64,000 nucleotides of DNA from Parabacteroides merdae ATCC 43184 (GTDB lineage Bacteria > Bacteroidota > Bacteroidia > Bacteroidales > Tannerellaceae): the NCBI RefSeq assembly GCF_025151215.1, contig NZ_CP102286.1, positions 310,001-374,000 of the forward strand, given 5' to 3'. The first letter of the stretch is position 1, and every line of letters begins with the position of its first letter. The translations under genes and the position numbers were made by a program. Shown in pieces: positions 1 through 8,489 of this stretch. The notes below the pieces were generated by a model. It was not told where the DNA came from and did not search any database. It worked only from the letters and a program-made list of their open reading frames with translations.

Positions 1-233
1 GGGCGCATCCAGAGCTGACGTTCGAAAGAAAGTCCGCTTTGCGTAACAGCCGCATAGGCCAAAGTCGTCATACCGATCCCGCCGGAGGCAACCGATTTAT
101 GGTAGTCATACAACATGTCGGAAGGCGCGTTTCCTGGGCACATGCTTTCAAATGCAGCCGCCCGTATCGTCCGGTTTCTCAGGGTCAACGGCCCGATTTT
201 ACCGGGAGTGAACAGTATAGATTCTTTTTCCAT
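1..233 (-). CDS. Old Yellow Enzyme family NADH:flavin oxidoreductase, N-terminal part (cut by window edge)
   Basis: Only the first 77 residues are present; the rest lies beyond position 1. The start ATG at 233-231 opens MEKESILFTPGKIGPLTLRN, the typical first strand of Old Yellow Enzyme barrels, and continues through SGGIGMTTLAYAAVT, a usual second-strand region. Family members are FMN enzymes that reduce activated C=C bonds; the BaiCD-type members act on 3-oxo-delta4 bile acids and steroids. It lies 20 bp downstream of the 5-alpha-reductase homologue on the same strand, so a 5-beta-reductase or other steroid ene-reductase role is a reasonable inference. The family assignment is firm. The substrate is not, because the catalytic part is missing. 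Confidence 0.85.
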   Translation of the reverse strand, partial: MEKESILFTPGKIGPLTLRNRTIRAAAFESMCPGNAPSDMLYDYHKSVASGGIGMTTLAYAAVTQSGLSFERQLWMR

Positions 234-253
234 ATCTATTATGAGTTAATCAT

Positions 254-1015
254 TCAATATATAAAAGGAATAACCCGTTTACGGTTTTCCAGTTCGTTAC
301 CAAACATCGCTTTGTATTTATGGTAGATGGTGTTTGCGCGAGGTACAAGGTTTGCAAATGTCCACCAAGCGAAAACAGCTCCGCTTGCACTCCAGGTCAG
401 GATTGCAAATCCGCACCATTCCACGATTTCGCCAAAGTAGTTGGCTGATGTCACATATTTGAACAGGCCTTTTTTAGGCAGATAATGGTTCGTGTCGCCA
501 GGCTTTCTGAGGTGGCGGACAATATGGTCTGACTGGATATTGATTGCCATGCCGGTGAAGAACAAGATTGTCCCGACTATAAATTGAGGGCTGTGCAGCC
601 AGCTTTTCGTATACATATCCTGCGGTGCTAAGTAGAAAATCCATTCTCCCTGCATATAACCGTTCAGGAGGTTAAAGGTGATTCCCATAAGCATGATGCC
701 TGCCGGCATTTTACTTTTGCCTTTTATCAACAGAGGAAAAATAAAAGATCGTTGGAAATAATGCAGTTCGAAGAATAAGAATATCAGGAACGGTACTGTC
801 TCGAACTGTCGTTCCGATCCGTTCCATAACAAAAACATGACGATAAAAACCGGCGCTTCCATGCAAATCCAAGCAATCTTGTTCGGTATCGGAAGTCCCC
901 ATTTTTTATCGAACAACATTCCATAACCGGCTTCGACGAAATAAAGGGCTATGAAGACTATGGCGGCGATAGCTGCCATAACAATTAGAAATAAGGTGAA
1001 ATGTTCAGTTGTCAT
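254..1015 (-). CDS. SRD5A-like 3-oxo-5-alpha-steroid 4-dehydrogenase (steroid 5-alpha-reductase)
   Basis: A 253-residue multi-pass membrane protein with the length and layout of eukaryotic SRD5A1/2. Visible family landmarks are MEAP near residue 52 (position of the substrate-contacting Glu), HYFQRSF at 85-91, NIQSDHIVRHLRKPGD at 159-174, TSANYFGEIVEWCGFA at 189-204 and the terminal VIPFIY. These blocks strongly resemble the human enzymes as I remember them, including the NADPH-binding Asn/Asp/Arg region. The known reaction is NADPH-dependent reduction of the delta4 bond of 3-oxo steroids to the 5-alpha (allo) form. It overlaps the upstream response-regulator gene by 11 bp, which indicates translational coupling. 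Bile acid or steroid hormone substrates are inferred from family and from the pump and Old Yellow Enzyme neighbours. Confidence 0.9.
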   Translation of the reverse strand: MTTEHFTLFLIVMAAIAAIVFIALYFVEAGYGMLFDKKWGLPIPNKIAWICMEAPVFIVMFLLWNGSERQFETVPFLIFLFFELHYFQRSFIFPLLIKGKSKMPAGIMLMGITFNLLNGYMQGEWIFYLAPQDMYTKSWLHSPQFIVGTILFFTGMAINIQSDHIVRHLRKPGDTNHYLPKKGLFKYVTSANYFGEIVEWCGFAILTWSASGAVFAWWTFANLVPRANTIYHKYKAMFGNELENRKRVIPFIY

Positions 1016-1706
1016 TTTCGCGTGTTGATAATTTATAACCTTTTCCGTGAACGTTTATTATTTTGATGGTAGGATCATCTTGCAATAGTTTGCGTAATTT
1101 GGTGATATAAACATCCATGCTGCGGGCGCTGAAATAGTTATCGCTTCTCCATATGATCTGCAGGGCGTGCATCCTGTCTACCATATTGTTTGCGTGTTGG
1201 CACAGCAACGTAAGCAAATCGGCCTCTTTGGTTGTCAGCTTGGTTGTTTTGCCTTCTATGGACAAGATCTGTTTTTGCAAGTCGAATTTGAATTTTCCGA
1301 AAATATAAGTCCTGACCTCTTTCTTGCGTTGGGGCTGGTAACGGCTTTGTACTGCTTTAATCCGGGCTTGTAAGATATCTGTGTCAAGAGGTTTGCGTAT
1401 CACATCGTCTGCATGGAACGAAAACAGCAATGCTATTTCTTCTCTCGTCGGATGTTCACACAAGAAAACGACAGGGATGATATTTTCCGAACTTTTGATC
1501 ATGGCTGCCAATGTCCGTGTTTCTTTCGTGTCTATATCGTGGTTGATAATACAGAGTGTGAAATTTCTGGAAAGGAATCCCTCATATGCCGCTTCTTCCT
1601 GGTCGAATACTTGTGAGTTGTATCCAATAGCTTTTATATAGTCCTGGATGATAACTCCCTGATTATAGTCTTTGCTGAAAATGAGAATGTTAAAAAGATC
1701 GTTCAT
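1005..1706 (-). CDS. OmpR/PhoB-type response regulator with a degenerate receiver domain
   Basis: The 233-residue product has a receiver-like domain (about 1-115) and a winged-helix DNA-binding domain (about 135-228, ending in VYITKLRKLL and VHGKGYKL). The receiver has lost key residues: the phosphoacceptor position in LCIINHDID is Asn55, the usual Asp pair near the N-terminus is reduced to one (SKDYN), and the Ser/Thr position is Cys83. Lys105 in RKPLD remains. I chose the ATG at 1706 because it begins right at the receiver fold and leaves an 8-bp gap to the upstream gene; an in-frame start at 1820 would run deep into that gene. No histidine kinase is nearby. It probably works without classical phosphorylation and sits inside the efflux/steroid-reductase operon. 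Confidence 0.88.
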   Translation of the reverse strand: MNDLFNILIFSKDYNQGVIIQDYIKAIGYNSQVFDQEEAAYEGFLSRNFTLCIINHDIDTKETRTLAAMIKSSENIIPVVFLCEHPTREEIALLFSFHADDVIRKPLDTDILQARIKAVQSRYQPQRKKEVRTYIFGKFKFDLQKQILSIEGKTTKLTTKEADLLTLLCQHANNMVDRMHALQIIWRSDNYFSARSMDVYITKLRKLLQDDPTIKIINVHGKGYKLSTRENDN

Positions 1707-1713
1707 TATGTTA

Positions 1714-2007
1714 TTAAATTGTTTTTTCGATGTTCCAGACAAAAGCACGTAATCCTTGCGCTTCCGTCTTCTGATCCATCTGATGAAGTATCTCCAGGAA
1801 ATGGTCGACTTTTTCGTCATCGACCATTGCCAGGATTGCCGAGTTCAGTGTCGGCCAGGCATGACTTCCATAATGGGGCTCGCCGGTCTTACTTCCACGT
1901 CCCTGTACTTCGTTCCAGTATGTGAAGCCCCGGATATTGTTTCGGTCCATCACATTCAGGATCATTTCGTAATATGCTTGATTAAATGATACAAATATAG
2001 CTTTCAT
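1714..2007 (-). CDS. PG0541-family transporter-associated small protein
   Basis: A 97-residue soluble protein, MKAIFVSFNQAYYE..., with the block NNIRGFTYW and the Gly/His stretch GEPHYGSHAWP. It resembles the small PII-like proteins encoded next to RND pumps in Bacteroidales (the PG0541 family of Porphyromonas). The gene lies 23 bp downstream of the RND pump gene on the same strand, as expected for that family. PII-like folds often bind small ligands and modulate transporters, but no activity is established here. The family name comes from memory of sequence and context. Confidence 0.75.
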   Translation of the reverse strand: MKAIFVSFNQAYYEMILNVMDRNNIRGFTYWNEVQGRGSKTGEPHYGSHAWPTLNSAILAMVDDEKVDHFLEILHQMDQKTEAQGLRAFVWNIEKTI

Positions 2008-2030
2008 ATTAACTTATTCCTAATTATTAT

Positions 2031-5000
2031 TTATTCTTTTTTAGAAGATATTCCATTTTTTGCCATCTTGCGGCGTCTGCGCCGGACTCCGTTTCCGGCA
2101 AATACACTGTATACGACCGGTACGATTACCAGGGTGATCAATGTTGACACCGAAAGTCCCCATGCAACCGTCATACCCATCGAACGCCACATTTCCGAGC
2201 CTTCGCCTGTTCCGACAGCCATCGGGATCATACCCAATACGGTAGTCAAAGTGGTCATCAATACAGGGCGGAGGCGGGATTTTCCGGCAGTCACTACTGC
2301 GGTCAGGATTCCCATTCCTCTTTCCCGGCAGAGGATCGTGTAGTCGATCAGCACGATACCGTTCTTGACAACGATCCCCATCAGCATAATCAGGCCGATC
2401 AATGCCATAACGCCCAATGGGGTCTGTGTGATTGCCAGTCCCAAAATTATACCGGTGAAGGCGAAAGGAATGGAGAACATGATGACGAACGGGTCTGTCA
2501 GCGATTCGAACTGAGCAGCCATTACGATAAATACCAAAATGATGATCAGGACCATCAGGATTGTCAGGTCGAAGAAGGTGTCCATCTGGTCTTCGTATGT
2601 TCCTCCTAACTGCCAGCTGACATCCGAAGGTATATCCATTTCCTTCAGTTGATTCCGGGCAGCTGTTACGATATCGCTCATGGCTGCACCTTTTCCGACT
2701 ACTGCCGATACGGTGATGACACGTTCACGGTCTTTGCGTTCAATGGTCGGAGGCGTCATTCGTTCTACTACTTTACCCAGGTCGCGGATACGGATTCCCT
2801 GACCGGCATTGTTATAAACCAGGATATTCTCGATGTCTTCAACCGACTGACGGAATTCTGGTGCGTAGCGTACTTTTATATCATACTCGTCACCGTCTTC
2901 GCGATATTTGGAAGCGGTAGAGCCGTTGATACGGTTACGCAAAGCCATAGCAGCCGTTGTGATATTCAATCCGTTGATCGCCAGCTTTTCCCGGTCGAAA
3001 TCAACTTGATATTCGGGTATGTAGTCCTCACGGCTGATGTTGACTTGTGAACAACCTTTTACCTTACGCATCCTTTCGGCCAGTTCGGCGGCTACGGCAT
3101 CGGTCCGGCCGAAATCGAAACCATAAATCTCGATGTCGACAGCGTTCTGTCCGCCCATACCTTCTTCCTGTCCGCCTTCGATCACCTTGAAGGTCTTGAT
3201 CTCCGGATATTTTGCCAGGTCCTTACGCATCTCTTCACAGATTTCAACCATACCGCGTTCACGATCGCCGACACTCAGCATATTGATGTAATAGTCGATA
3301 ATATGTGTTCCGTTATTACTCAATTGAGCCCAGGTATTATCGGAATCGGCTTGTCCCTCAGTGAAGTTACTGGTTTTTATTTCCGGATATTTCTGTCGGA
3401 ACAGTTCGTCGATTTCAAGCGCCAGCTTACGGGTGATATCTTGGCGGGTTCCGACCGGTAACTCGATGTGAACACTGATCTGTGCGTTATCCTGAGTCGG
3501 GAAGAATTCCGTCTTGATAGTTGGAACCAATAGCATACTTCCCGCAAAGATCAAAGTCGCACCGAATATGACCGTTTTCCGGTGGCGTACTGCCCAATAA
3601 AGAAAACTGGAATAGCCACGGTCCAGCGCATCCAATGCCTTTTCGATCGGTGTGAAGAACAAGGTATACAAGCGGCCTTTTTTAGGATTCTGCCTGAGTA
3701 GTAGAGAACTCAACATCGGAGTCAGGGTCAAAGCACCGACTGTCGAAACGATCATGATGATACTGACGATCCACCCCAACTGTTTGAACAGAATACCCGC
3801 CATACCTGTCACCATTGTCAGGGGCAGGAACACGGCCAACATGGTCAGGGTTGAGGCGATTACAGAGATGGCCACTTCGTTTGTAGCATGTACGGCCGCT
3901 TGTTTCGGGGCACTACCTCTTTCGATATGGGTAGTAATGTTTTCCAGCACCACAATCGCGTCATCCACAACCATACCGATAGCAATAGAGAGTGAACTCA
4001 GCGAGATAATATTCAGTGTATTGCCGGATGCAAGCAAGTAAGCGAACGAGGCTATCAACGAGATCGGAATGGTCAGAATAATGATAAATGTCGCTCTCCA
4101 TCGTCCGAGGAATACGAACACCACTAACATAACGATAATGAAGGTTATGAAAATGGTTTCTTTCAGACTGTCGATTGTATTCAAAATGTTAGTGGAGGTA
4201 TCCATGATTACCCCTAACTTGACATCTGAAGGAAGGCTTTTTTGAATTTCCGGCAACTTCTGGTGAACCTTCTTGGCTATGTTCACCGAGTTGGCTCCCG
4301 ATTGTTTTTGGATAACGATCATGCCGCCTTTTTTACCGTTATTGTAAGTCTCTTGGGCACGCTCTTCGATGCTGTCTTCAATGCGGGCAACATCACGCAG
4401 ATAGATAGTCTTGTTATTTTTATGACCGATCACAAGATCGTCCATCTGATGCGCATCCGTAAATTCACCTTGTACACGGAGCGCATAGGCGTTGGAACCG
4501 ATATCCACGCTGCCGCCTGGAGTGTTCCTGTTTTCCTGTGCGATGATAGCGGATATTCCTTCGATTGAAACTCCGTATGCTTCCAGTTTGTACGGATCAC
4601 AATAGACTTGTATTTCACGTGCCGGCGTACCGGAAATGGAAACCGCTCCTACACCGCTGATACGTGCAAGCGGGTTCGATACCTTATCGTCCAGAATCTT
4701 GTACAGGGCGTTCGTGCTCTCTTCCGCCGTAACCGAAAGAATGATAATCGGTATATCGTTCGTTCCGAATTTGAAGATAATGGGATTGTCCACATCATCC
4801 GGCAGCATTGGCTCGGCAACGTCCAGTTTGTCGCGCACGTCGTTTGTCGCCACATCGATATCCGTACCATAGTCGAATTCTAGTGTGATGATCGAGATGT
4901 TTTCACGTGACTGTGACGTGATGTGTTTCAGGTCGCTGACACTGTTCAGCACGTTCTCCAACGGTTTGGAGACGTTCATTTCGATATCCGCAGCGCTGGC

Positions 5001-5159
5001 GCCGGCATAGGAGGTCATGACCATGATCGTGTTTGTCTCGATCTCTGGCAGCAGGTCCACTGATAATCTGGTTAATGAAAAAAGACCGAAGATCACGATT
5101 GCCACAAAGACAAGGGCAGTCGTAACCGGCTTTTTTACCGCTGTTGCATATAAGCTCAT
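2031..5159 (-). CDS. RND efflux pump inner-membrane transporter (AcrB/HAE1-like)
   Basis: At 1042 residues it matches the family length. It starts MSLYATAVKKPVTTALVFVA (first membrane helix) and has two large periplasmic loops and twelve expected helices. The proton-relay motif GMVVDDAIVVLENI near residue 400 carries the paired Asp residues typical of AcrB-like pumps, and the second helical half contains GLIMLMGIVVKNGIVLIDY. It works with the membrane-fusion and outer-membrane proteins encoded just upstream to drive proton-powered export of amphiphiles. Bile acids are a plausible substrate given the downstream steroid-reductase genes, but the sequence does not show this. The order TetR, TolC, MFP, RND is a standard Bacteroidales arrangement. 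Confidence 0.95.
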   Translation of the reverse strand: MSLYATAVKKPVTTALVFVAIVIFGLFSLTRLSVDLLPEIETNTIMVMTSYAGASAADIEMNVSKPLENVLNSVSDLKHITSQSRENISIITLEFDYGTDIDVATNDVRDKLDVAEPMLPDDVDNPIIFKFGTNDIPIIILSVTAEESTNALYKILDDKVSNPLARISGVGAVSISGTPAREIQVYCDPYKLEAYGVSIEGISAIIAQENRNTPGGSVDIGSNAYALRVQGEFTDAHQMDDLVIGHKNNKTIYLRDVARIEDSIEERAQETYNNGKKGGMIVIQKQSGANSVNIAKKVHQKLPEIQKSLPSDVKLGVIMDTSTNILNTIDSLKETIFITFIIVMLVVFVFLGRWRATFIIILTIPISLIASFAYLLASGNTLNIISLSSLSIAIGMVVDDAIVVLENITTHIERGSAPKQAAVHATNEVAISVIASTLTMLAVFLPLTMVTGMAGILFKQLGWIVSIIMIVSTVGALTLTPMLSSLLLRQNPKKGRLYTLFFTPIEKALDALDRGYSSFLYWAVRHRKTVIFGATLIFAGSMLLVPTIKTEFFPTQDNAQISVHIELPVGTRQDITRKLALEIDELFRQKYPEIKTSNFTEGQADSDNTWAQLSNNGTHIIDYYINMLSVGDRERGMVEICEEMRKDLAKYPEIKTFKVIEGGQEEGMGGQNAVDIEIYGFDFGRTDAVAAELAERMRKVKGCSQVNISREDYIPEYQVDFDREKLAINGLNITTAAMALRNRINGSTASKYREDGDEYDIKVRYAPEFRQSVEDIENILVYNNAGQGIRIRDLGKVVERMTPPTIERKDRERVITVSAVVGKGAAMSDIVTAARNQLKEMDIPSDVSWQLGGTYEDQMDTFFDLTILMVLIIILVFIVMAAQFESLTDPFVIMFSIPFAFTGIILGLAITQTPLGVMALIGLIMLMGIVVKNGIVLIDYTILCRERGMGILTAVVTAGKSRLRPVLMTTLTTVLGMIPMAVGTGEGSEMWRSMGMTVAWGLSVSTLITLVIVPVVYSVFAGNGVRRRRRKMAKNGISSKKE

Positions 5160-5171
5160 AGTGTTTGTCTC

Positions 5172-6197
5172 TTACTTTTCGATTTCTACTTCCATTCCGT
5201 TGTTTAGGCGGCTTTGACCGGATATTACAACCTGGTCGCCACTGTTTACCCCTGAAATGACTTCATATTTGTTTCCCATACGGCGTCCTAACTCCACTTT
5301 CTCGTAGTAAACTTTACCGTCTTTGTATACATATATATAGCGGTCTCCTGCACCGGACTGTTTTACGATGGCGAGATCCGGAGCGACCACATGGTTTTGT
5401 GTTCCGAAACCGATCGTCACGCGGGCGAACATCCCCGGACGGACACGTTCGTCATTGTTGTCGATTTTGATTTCGACAGGGAATGTGCGTGTATTCGGAT
5501 CGATAGTCGGGTAAACCAGGCTGACTTTTCCTTTGAAAACTTCGTCTCCGTATACATCTAACCGGATGTCGACATCTTTTCCCTTTTTTACTTTCGTGAA
5601 AAGACTTTCGGATACGTTGATCAACAGTTTGACCGGACGAATCTGTTCTACGGTGAAGATCGGCGAACCTCCGCTATACATATCGCCGCTATCATAGTTG
5701 CGGGCAGTGACGATACCGGTGATCGGACTCAATAACTGTGTGTTTTCCTGCAAATTTTTGTAGGTCGCACGGCTTACGTCCAATTGTGTTTTCTGTGCAT
5801 CCCAGGCTGATTTGGAAGCACCGCCTACTTTGTACAGTTCATCAATACGTTTGAACTCCAGTTCCTGGTTATCCAATTGTATTTTTGTCTGTTTGAGGTT
5901 TGTCTCATCCATCTTGACCAAGAGTTGACCTGCTTTTACATGATCGCCGACTTCTGCAAACAGTTTCTCTATGCGCACTGGGTTTTGTGGGGCGATGTTA
6001 TTCGAAATATTGGCTTCTACTGTTGCTGTAAATTCACTGATCTGCTCCACATCTTGTGCGGAAACAGTTTCTATTCTCACAATGGCTTTGTTGCTGACGG
6101 TTTCCGTTTGTGCCGAATCTTTCTTTTCCCCTGAACAGGATAGCAACAAAGATAAAATGAAGAGTGATATAAAGTGTTGTCTTTTATTTGTTTCCAT
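5172..6197 (-). CDS. Periplasmic adaptor (membrane fusion protein) of the RND pump, lipoprotein
   Basis: The 341-residue product has a lipoprotein signal ending LSLLLSC, with Cys21 as the lipidation site, so it should be anchored in the inner membrane facing the periplasm. It then shows the biotinyl-lipoyl-like half-motifs (EVGDHVKAGQLLVKMDE and SPITGIVTARNYDSGDM) separated by a short alpha-helical hairpin, followed by beta-barrel and membrane-proximal domains. This is the HlyD/AcrA fold that bridges pump and outer-membrane channel. The stop is 12 bp before the RND start and the start is 38 bp after the TolC stop. Confidence 0.94.
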   Translation of the reverse strand: METNKRQHFISLFILSLLLSCSGEKKDSAQTETVSNKAIVRIETVSAQDVEQISEFTATVEANISNNIAPQNPVRIEKLFAEVGDHVKAGQLLVKMDETNLKQTKIQLDNQELEFKRIDELYKVGGASKSAWDAQKTQLDVSRATYKNLQENTQLLSPITGIVTARNYDSGDMYSGGSPIFTVEQIRPVKLLINVSESLFTKVKKGKDVDIRLDVYGDEVFKGKVSLVYPTIDPNTRTFPVEIKIDNNDERVRPGMFARVTIGFGTQNHVVAPDLAIVKQSGAGDRYIYVYKDGKVYYEKVELGRRMGNKYEVISGVNSGDQVVISGQSRLNNGMEVEIEK

Positions 6198-6235
6198 TTT
6201 GTGATATTTTTATTCAATGTCTATTTTTTTGTTTT

Positions 6236-7618
6236 TTAAAACTCTTGCTGGCCTAATACCTTTTCCAAGTCAGCTTTTGCTACCATATAGTCGTAAATAG
6301 CTTGGTTGAAATTCAGTTTGGCCTGTGTCAATGCTAATTCCGAATCGTTCATTTCTAACAGAGTCCCGGCTCCTGTGTCGTATCGTTTCTGTGAGATCAT
6401 ATATCCCCGTTCGGCTTGCTCTACTCCCTTTTGTGAAGCGTCGAAACGTTTGACGCAGGTATTCATATTATCTATATACTGCTTGATTGCCAGTTGCAGG
6501 TTTCGCTGTGTATCCTCTCTTTGCAGGCTCAACTGTTCGATCGAATTTCTTGTTTGTTTGATCTTATAGAACTTGCTGCCGCCTGAGAAGATAGGAATAG
6601 AGAGTGATAAGCCGACCATCGAGTAGGGGTTCCACATATAGTCTTTGAACTTGAAGTCGTTGTTCATGGCTGTCCACTGATATAGTCCAGTGAGCGATAG
6701 TGTCGGCAGATAATCGAACTTTTGCATGGTCAGTGTCTTTTCCAGTTGCTTGGCTTGCAAATCCATCTGTTTCAAATCTGTATTATTAGCCAGGGTTGTG
6801 TCTGTGGAAAGAAAATCGCCGAATAGATCTTTTTCAAAGTCGGTCAATTGTCCTTCACATTCGATATTTATGTCCAGATCCATGCCTAATAATGCTTTCA
6901 ATTGCCATTTGGCAAGAACTAATGCGTTTTCTGCCTGCAACATATTGGGTTCGCTGTTCTTTACGGTAACATTGGCGCGTATCAGGTCATATTCGGCAAC
7001 GGTTCCCTGTTCGAACTTATGCTTGATATCCAGGTAATTTTCCATTGCGTTGTCATAGCTTTCCTTAAATACGCGGTATGAATCGTTGGCAAGAAGCACG
7101 CCGTAATACCCTTTCTTTACCTGGTTGACCATAGCAATTTTGGAAGAACGTGCCTGTTCGATAGCCAATTCCACATCGACAGCTGAGATGCTTAGGCTTT
7201 TCCAAAGAGCGGCGTTGACAATCGGCATAGAGGCGTTGAAACCGAGATTCCAGTTATTATCACGTCCTACTTCGATCCCTTCATCCATATTCGGCATGTC
7301 TTCCATGCCTGGTATTTCGGTACTTCCCATGTCGAAGCCGTCCATATACATCACCTGTTTTTTCAAAGTTCGATTATAGTCGGCAGCAAAACTTACTTGG
7401 GGAAATAGGGCGGCATATGAACCTTTCTGTGCATATTTTTTTTTCTGGATTTCCTTGTTAGCCACTTTTACGGTGGGATTTTCGCTCAGCGCGATCTCAA
7501 GAGCTTTCTTTATATCGAGAACGAGCGTGTCTTGAGCTTTTACGGTGGTGAAGGCCAGAGAGGGGAGTAACATTATCACTACCCACATCATCTTTTTGGT
7601 AATTATGATTTGTCTCAT
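6236..7618 (-). CDS. TolC-family outer membrane efflux channel
   Basis: The 460-residue product has an N-terminal signal peptide (hydrophobic stretch to about residue 28, cleavage near VKAQD). Two repeated coiled-coil/strand units follow, each opening in the way typical of outer membrane efflux proteins (LDIKKALEIALSENPTVKVA at the start of the first). The C-terminal half shows the periodic NQAIYDYMVAKADLEKVLG helix typical of the family. It would form the trimeric exit duct for the downstream MFP/RND proteins. It is the first structural gene after the TetR gene (39-bp gap), so the regulator and pump probably share a transcript. Confidence 0.94.
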   Translation of the reverse strand: MRQIIITKKMMWVVIMLLPSLAFTTVKAQDTLVLDIKKALEIALSENPTVKVANKEIQKKKYAQKGSYAALFPQVSFAADYNRTLKKQVMYMDGFDMGSTEIPGMEDMPNMDEGIEVGRDNNWNLGFNASMPIVNAALWKSLSISAVDVELAIEQARSSKIAMVNQVKKGYYGVLLANDSYRVFKESYDNAMENYLDIKHKFEQGTVAEYDLIRANVTVKNSEPNMLQAENALVLAKWQLKALLGMDLDINIECEGQLTDFEKDLFGDFLSTDTTLANNTDLKQMDLQAKQLEKTLTMQKFDYLPTLSLTGLYQWTAMNNDFKFKDYMWNPYSMVGLSLSIPIFSGGSKFYKIKQTRNSIEQLSLQREDTQRNLQLAIKQYIDNMNTCVKRFDASQKGVEQAERGYMISQKRYDTGAGTLLEMNDSELALTQAKLNFNQAIYDYMVAKADLEKVLGQQEF

Positions 7619-7657
7619 TTAAAATAAGTAAATTTGATTTTTAATAAAATCGTTTGT

Positions 7658-8269
7658 TCAATCTAATTGCTTCTGTTTATATTTCAACAAGTAACGATCT
7701 AAAATGGCAATGCCTTTTTCTGTAGAGATTCCCCGAAGGAAGGTATAAAGAATCGTATTGAACACTTCGGACACGGAATGGTTGGAAAGGGCTTTGGACG
7801 GACGGATCATTTTTGCCTGCTCTTTCGCCAGTAAAGCTACAATCTCAAAGTTAATATTCGGTTGAAAAACACCTTCTTTAGCCCCTCGTGACAGTAGTTT
7901 TATACATTTTTTCAAAAAGCGGGACTTTTCTTCTTCCGTTTTTTGTAATGCTTTCGGATAACGTTTCAGATCATCATAGAACTTCCGGTTAAACCAGCGA
8001 GGCCGTCTCATAAGTTCTTCATAAAAAAGCAAAGCGACTTCTAAGGCTGTTATCGGCTCGGATTCAAGTCGCTTCATGGATAGCCTCATTTTAGTATAAC
8101 TCAGGTTTATACATTCTGTTAGCAGAGTCTCCTTATCTTCGAAGAGCTCATAAAGAGTCCGTTTGGATATACTCGCGTTATGAGCGATATCATCCATACT
8201 GACATTCTTGATCCCGTGTTCCGAAAATAAGTCGAATGCCGTTAACATTATTTGTTCTTTTATGACCAT
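7658..8269 (-). CDS. TetR/AcrR-family transcriptional regulator
   Basis: The 203-residue product has an N-terminal helix-turn-helix (MDDIAHNASISKRTLYELFE, residues 25-44) typical of TetR proteins and a variable helical ligand-binding C-terminal domain. It is the promoter-proximal gene of the efflux operon and is divergent from the AraC-type gene, so it most likely represses its own operon and is released by a pump substrate. If the downstream steroid reductases are co-transcribed, its ligand could be a bile acid or steroid; that is inference. Confidence 0.92.
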   Translation of the reverse strand: MVIKEQIMLTAFDLFSEHGIKNVSMDDIAHNASISKRTLYELFEDKETLLTECINLSYTKMRLSMKRLESEPITALEVALLFYEELMRRPRWFNRKFYDDLKRYPKALQKTEEEKSRFLKKCIKLLSRGAKEGVFQPNINFEIVALLAKEQAKMIRPSKALSNHSVSEVFNTILYTFLRGISTEKGIAILDRYLLKYKQKQLD

Positions 8270-8453
8270 CGATTTTAATGATTACTTTTTATACGATCAG
8301 ATATTGCAAAGGTCTGTCTAATTTGGAAAACTAAAAAGGTTTATTCTGTTACGGAATTAGTCGAAAACGAATAAAAGGAACCTTTCTTATTCCTGAAAAA
8401 CCGTTATTCATTGGTAAAAAATGAAACATTTTTCTGTTTGTTGAAAAAATGTT

Positions 8454-8461
8454 TACCTTTG
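8454..8461 (+). promoter_or_regulatory. Bacteroidales -7 box of the AraC-type gene
   Basis: TACCTTTG fits the Bacteroidales TAnnTTTG -7 consensus and lies 28 bp before the ATG at 8490. The matching -33 element is weak: TTTC at 8431-8434 is at the normal 19-bp spacing, while a perfect TTTG at 8437-8440 is only 13 bp away. The 220-bp divergent region (8270-8489) must also hold the efflux operon promoter, for which I see only a near-match (CAAAGGTC at about 8310 on the plus strand). Confidence 0.6.
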
Positions 8462-8489
8462 CAAGTACACGATTAGTAAATATGTAAAG

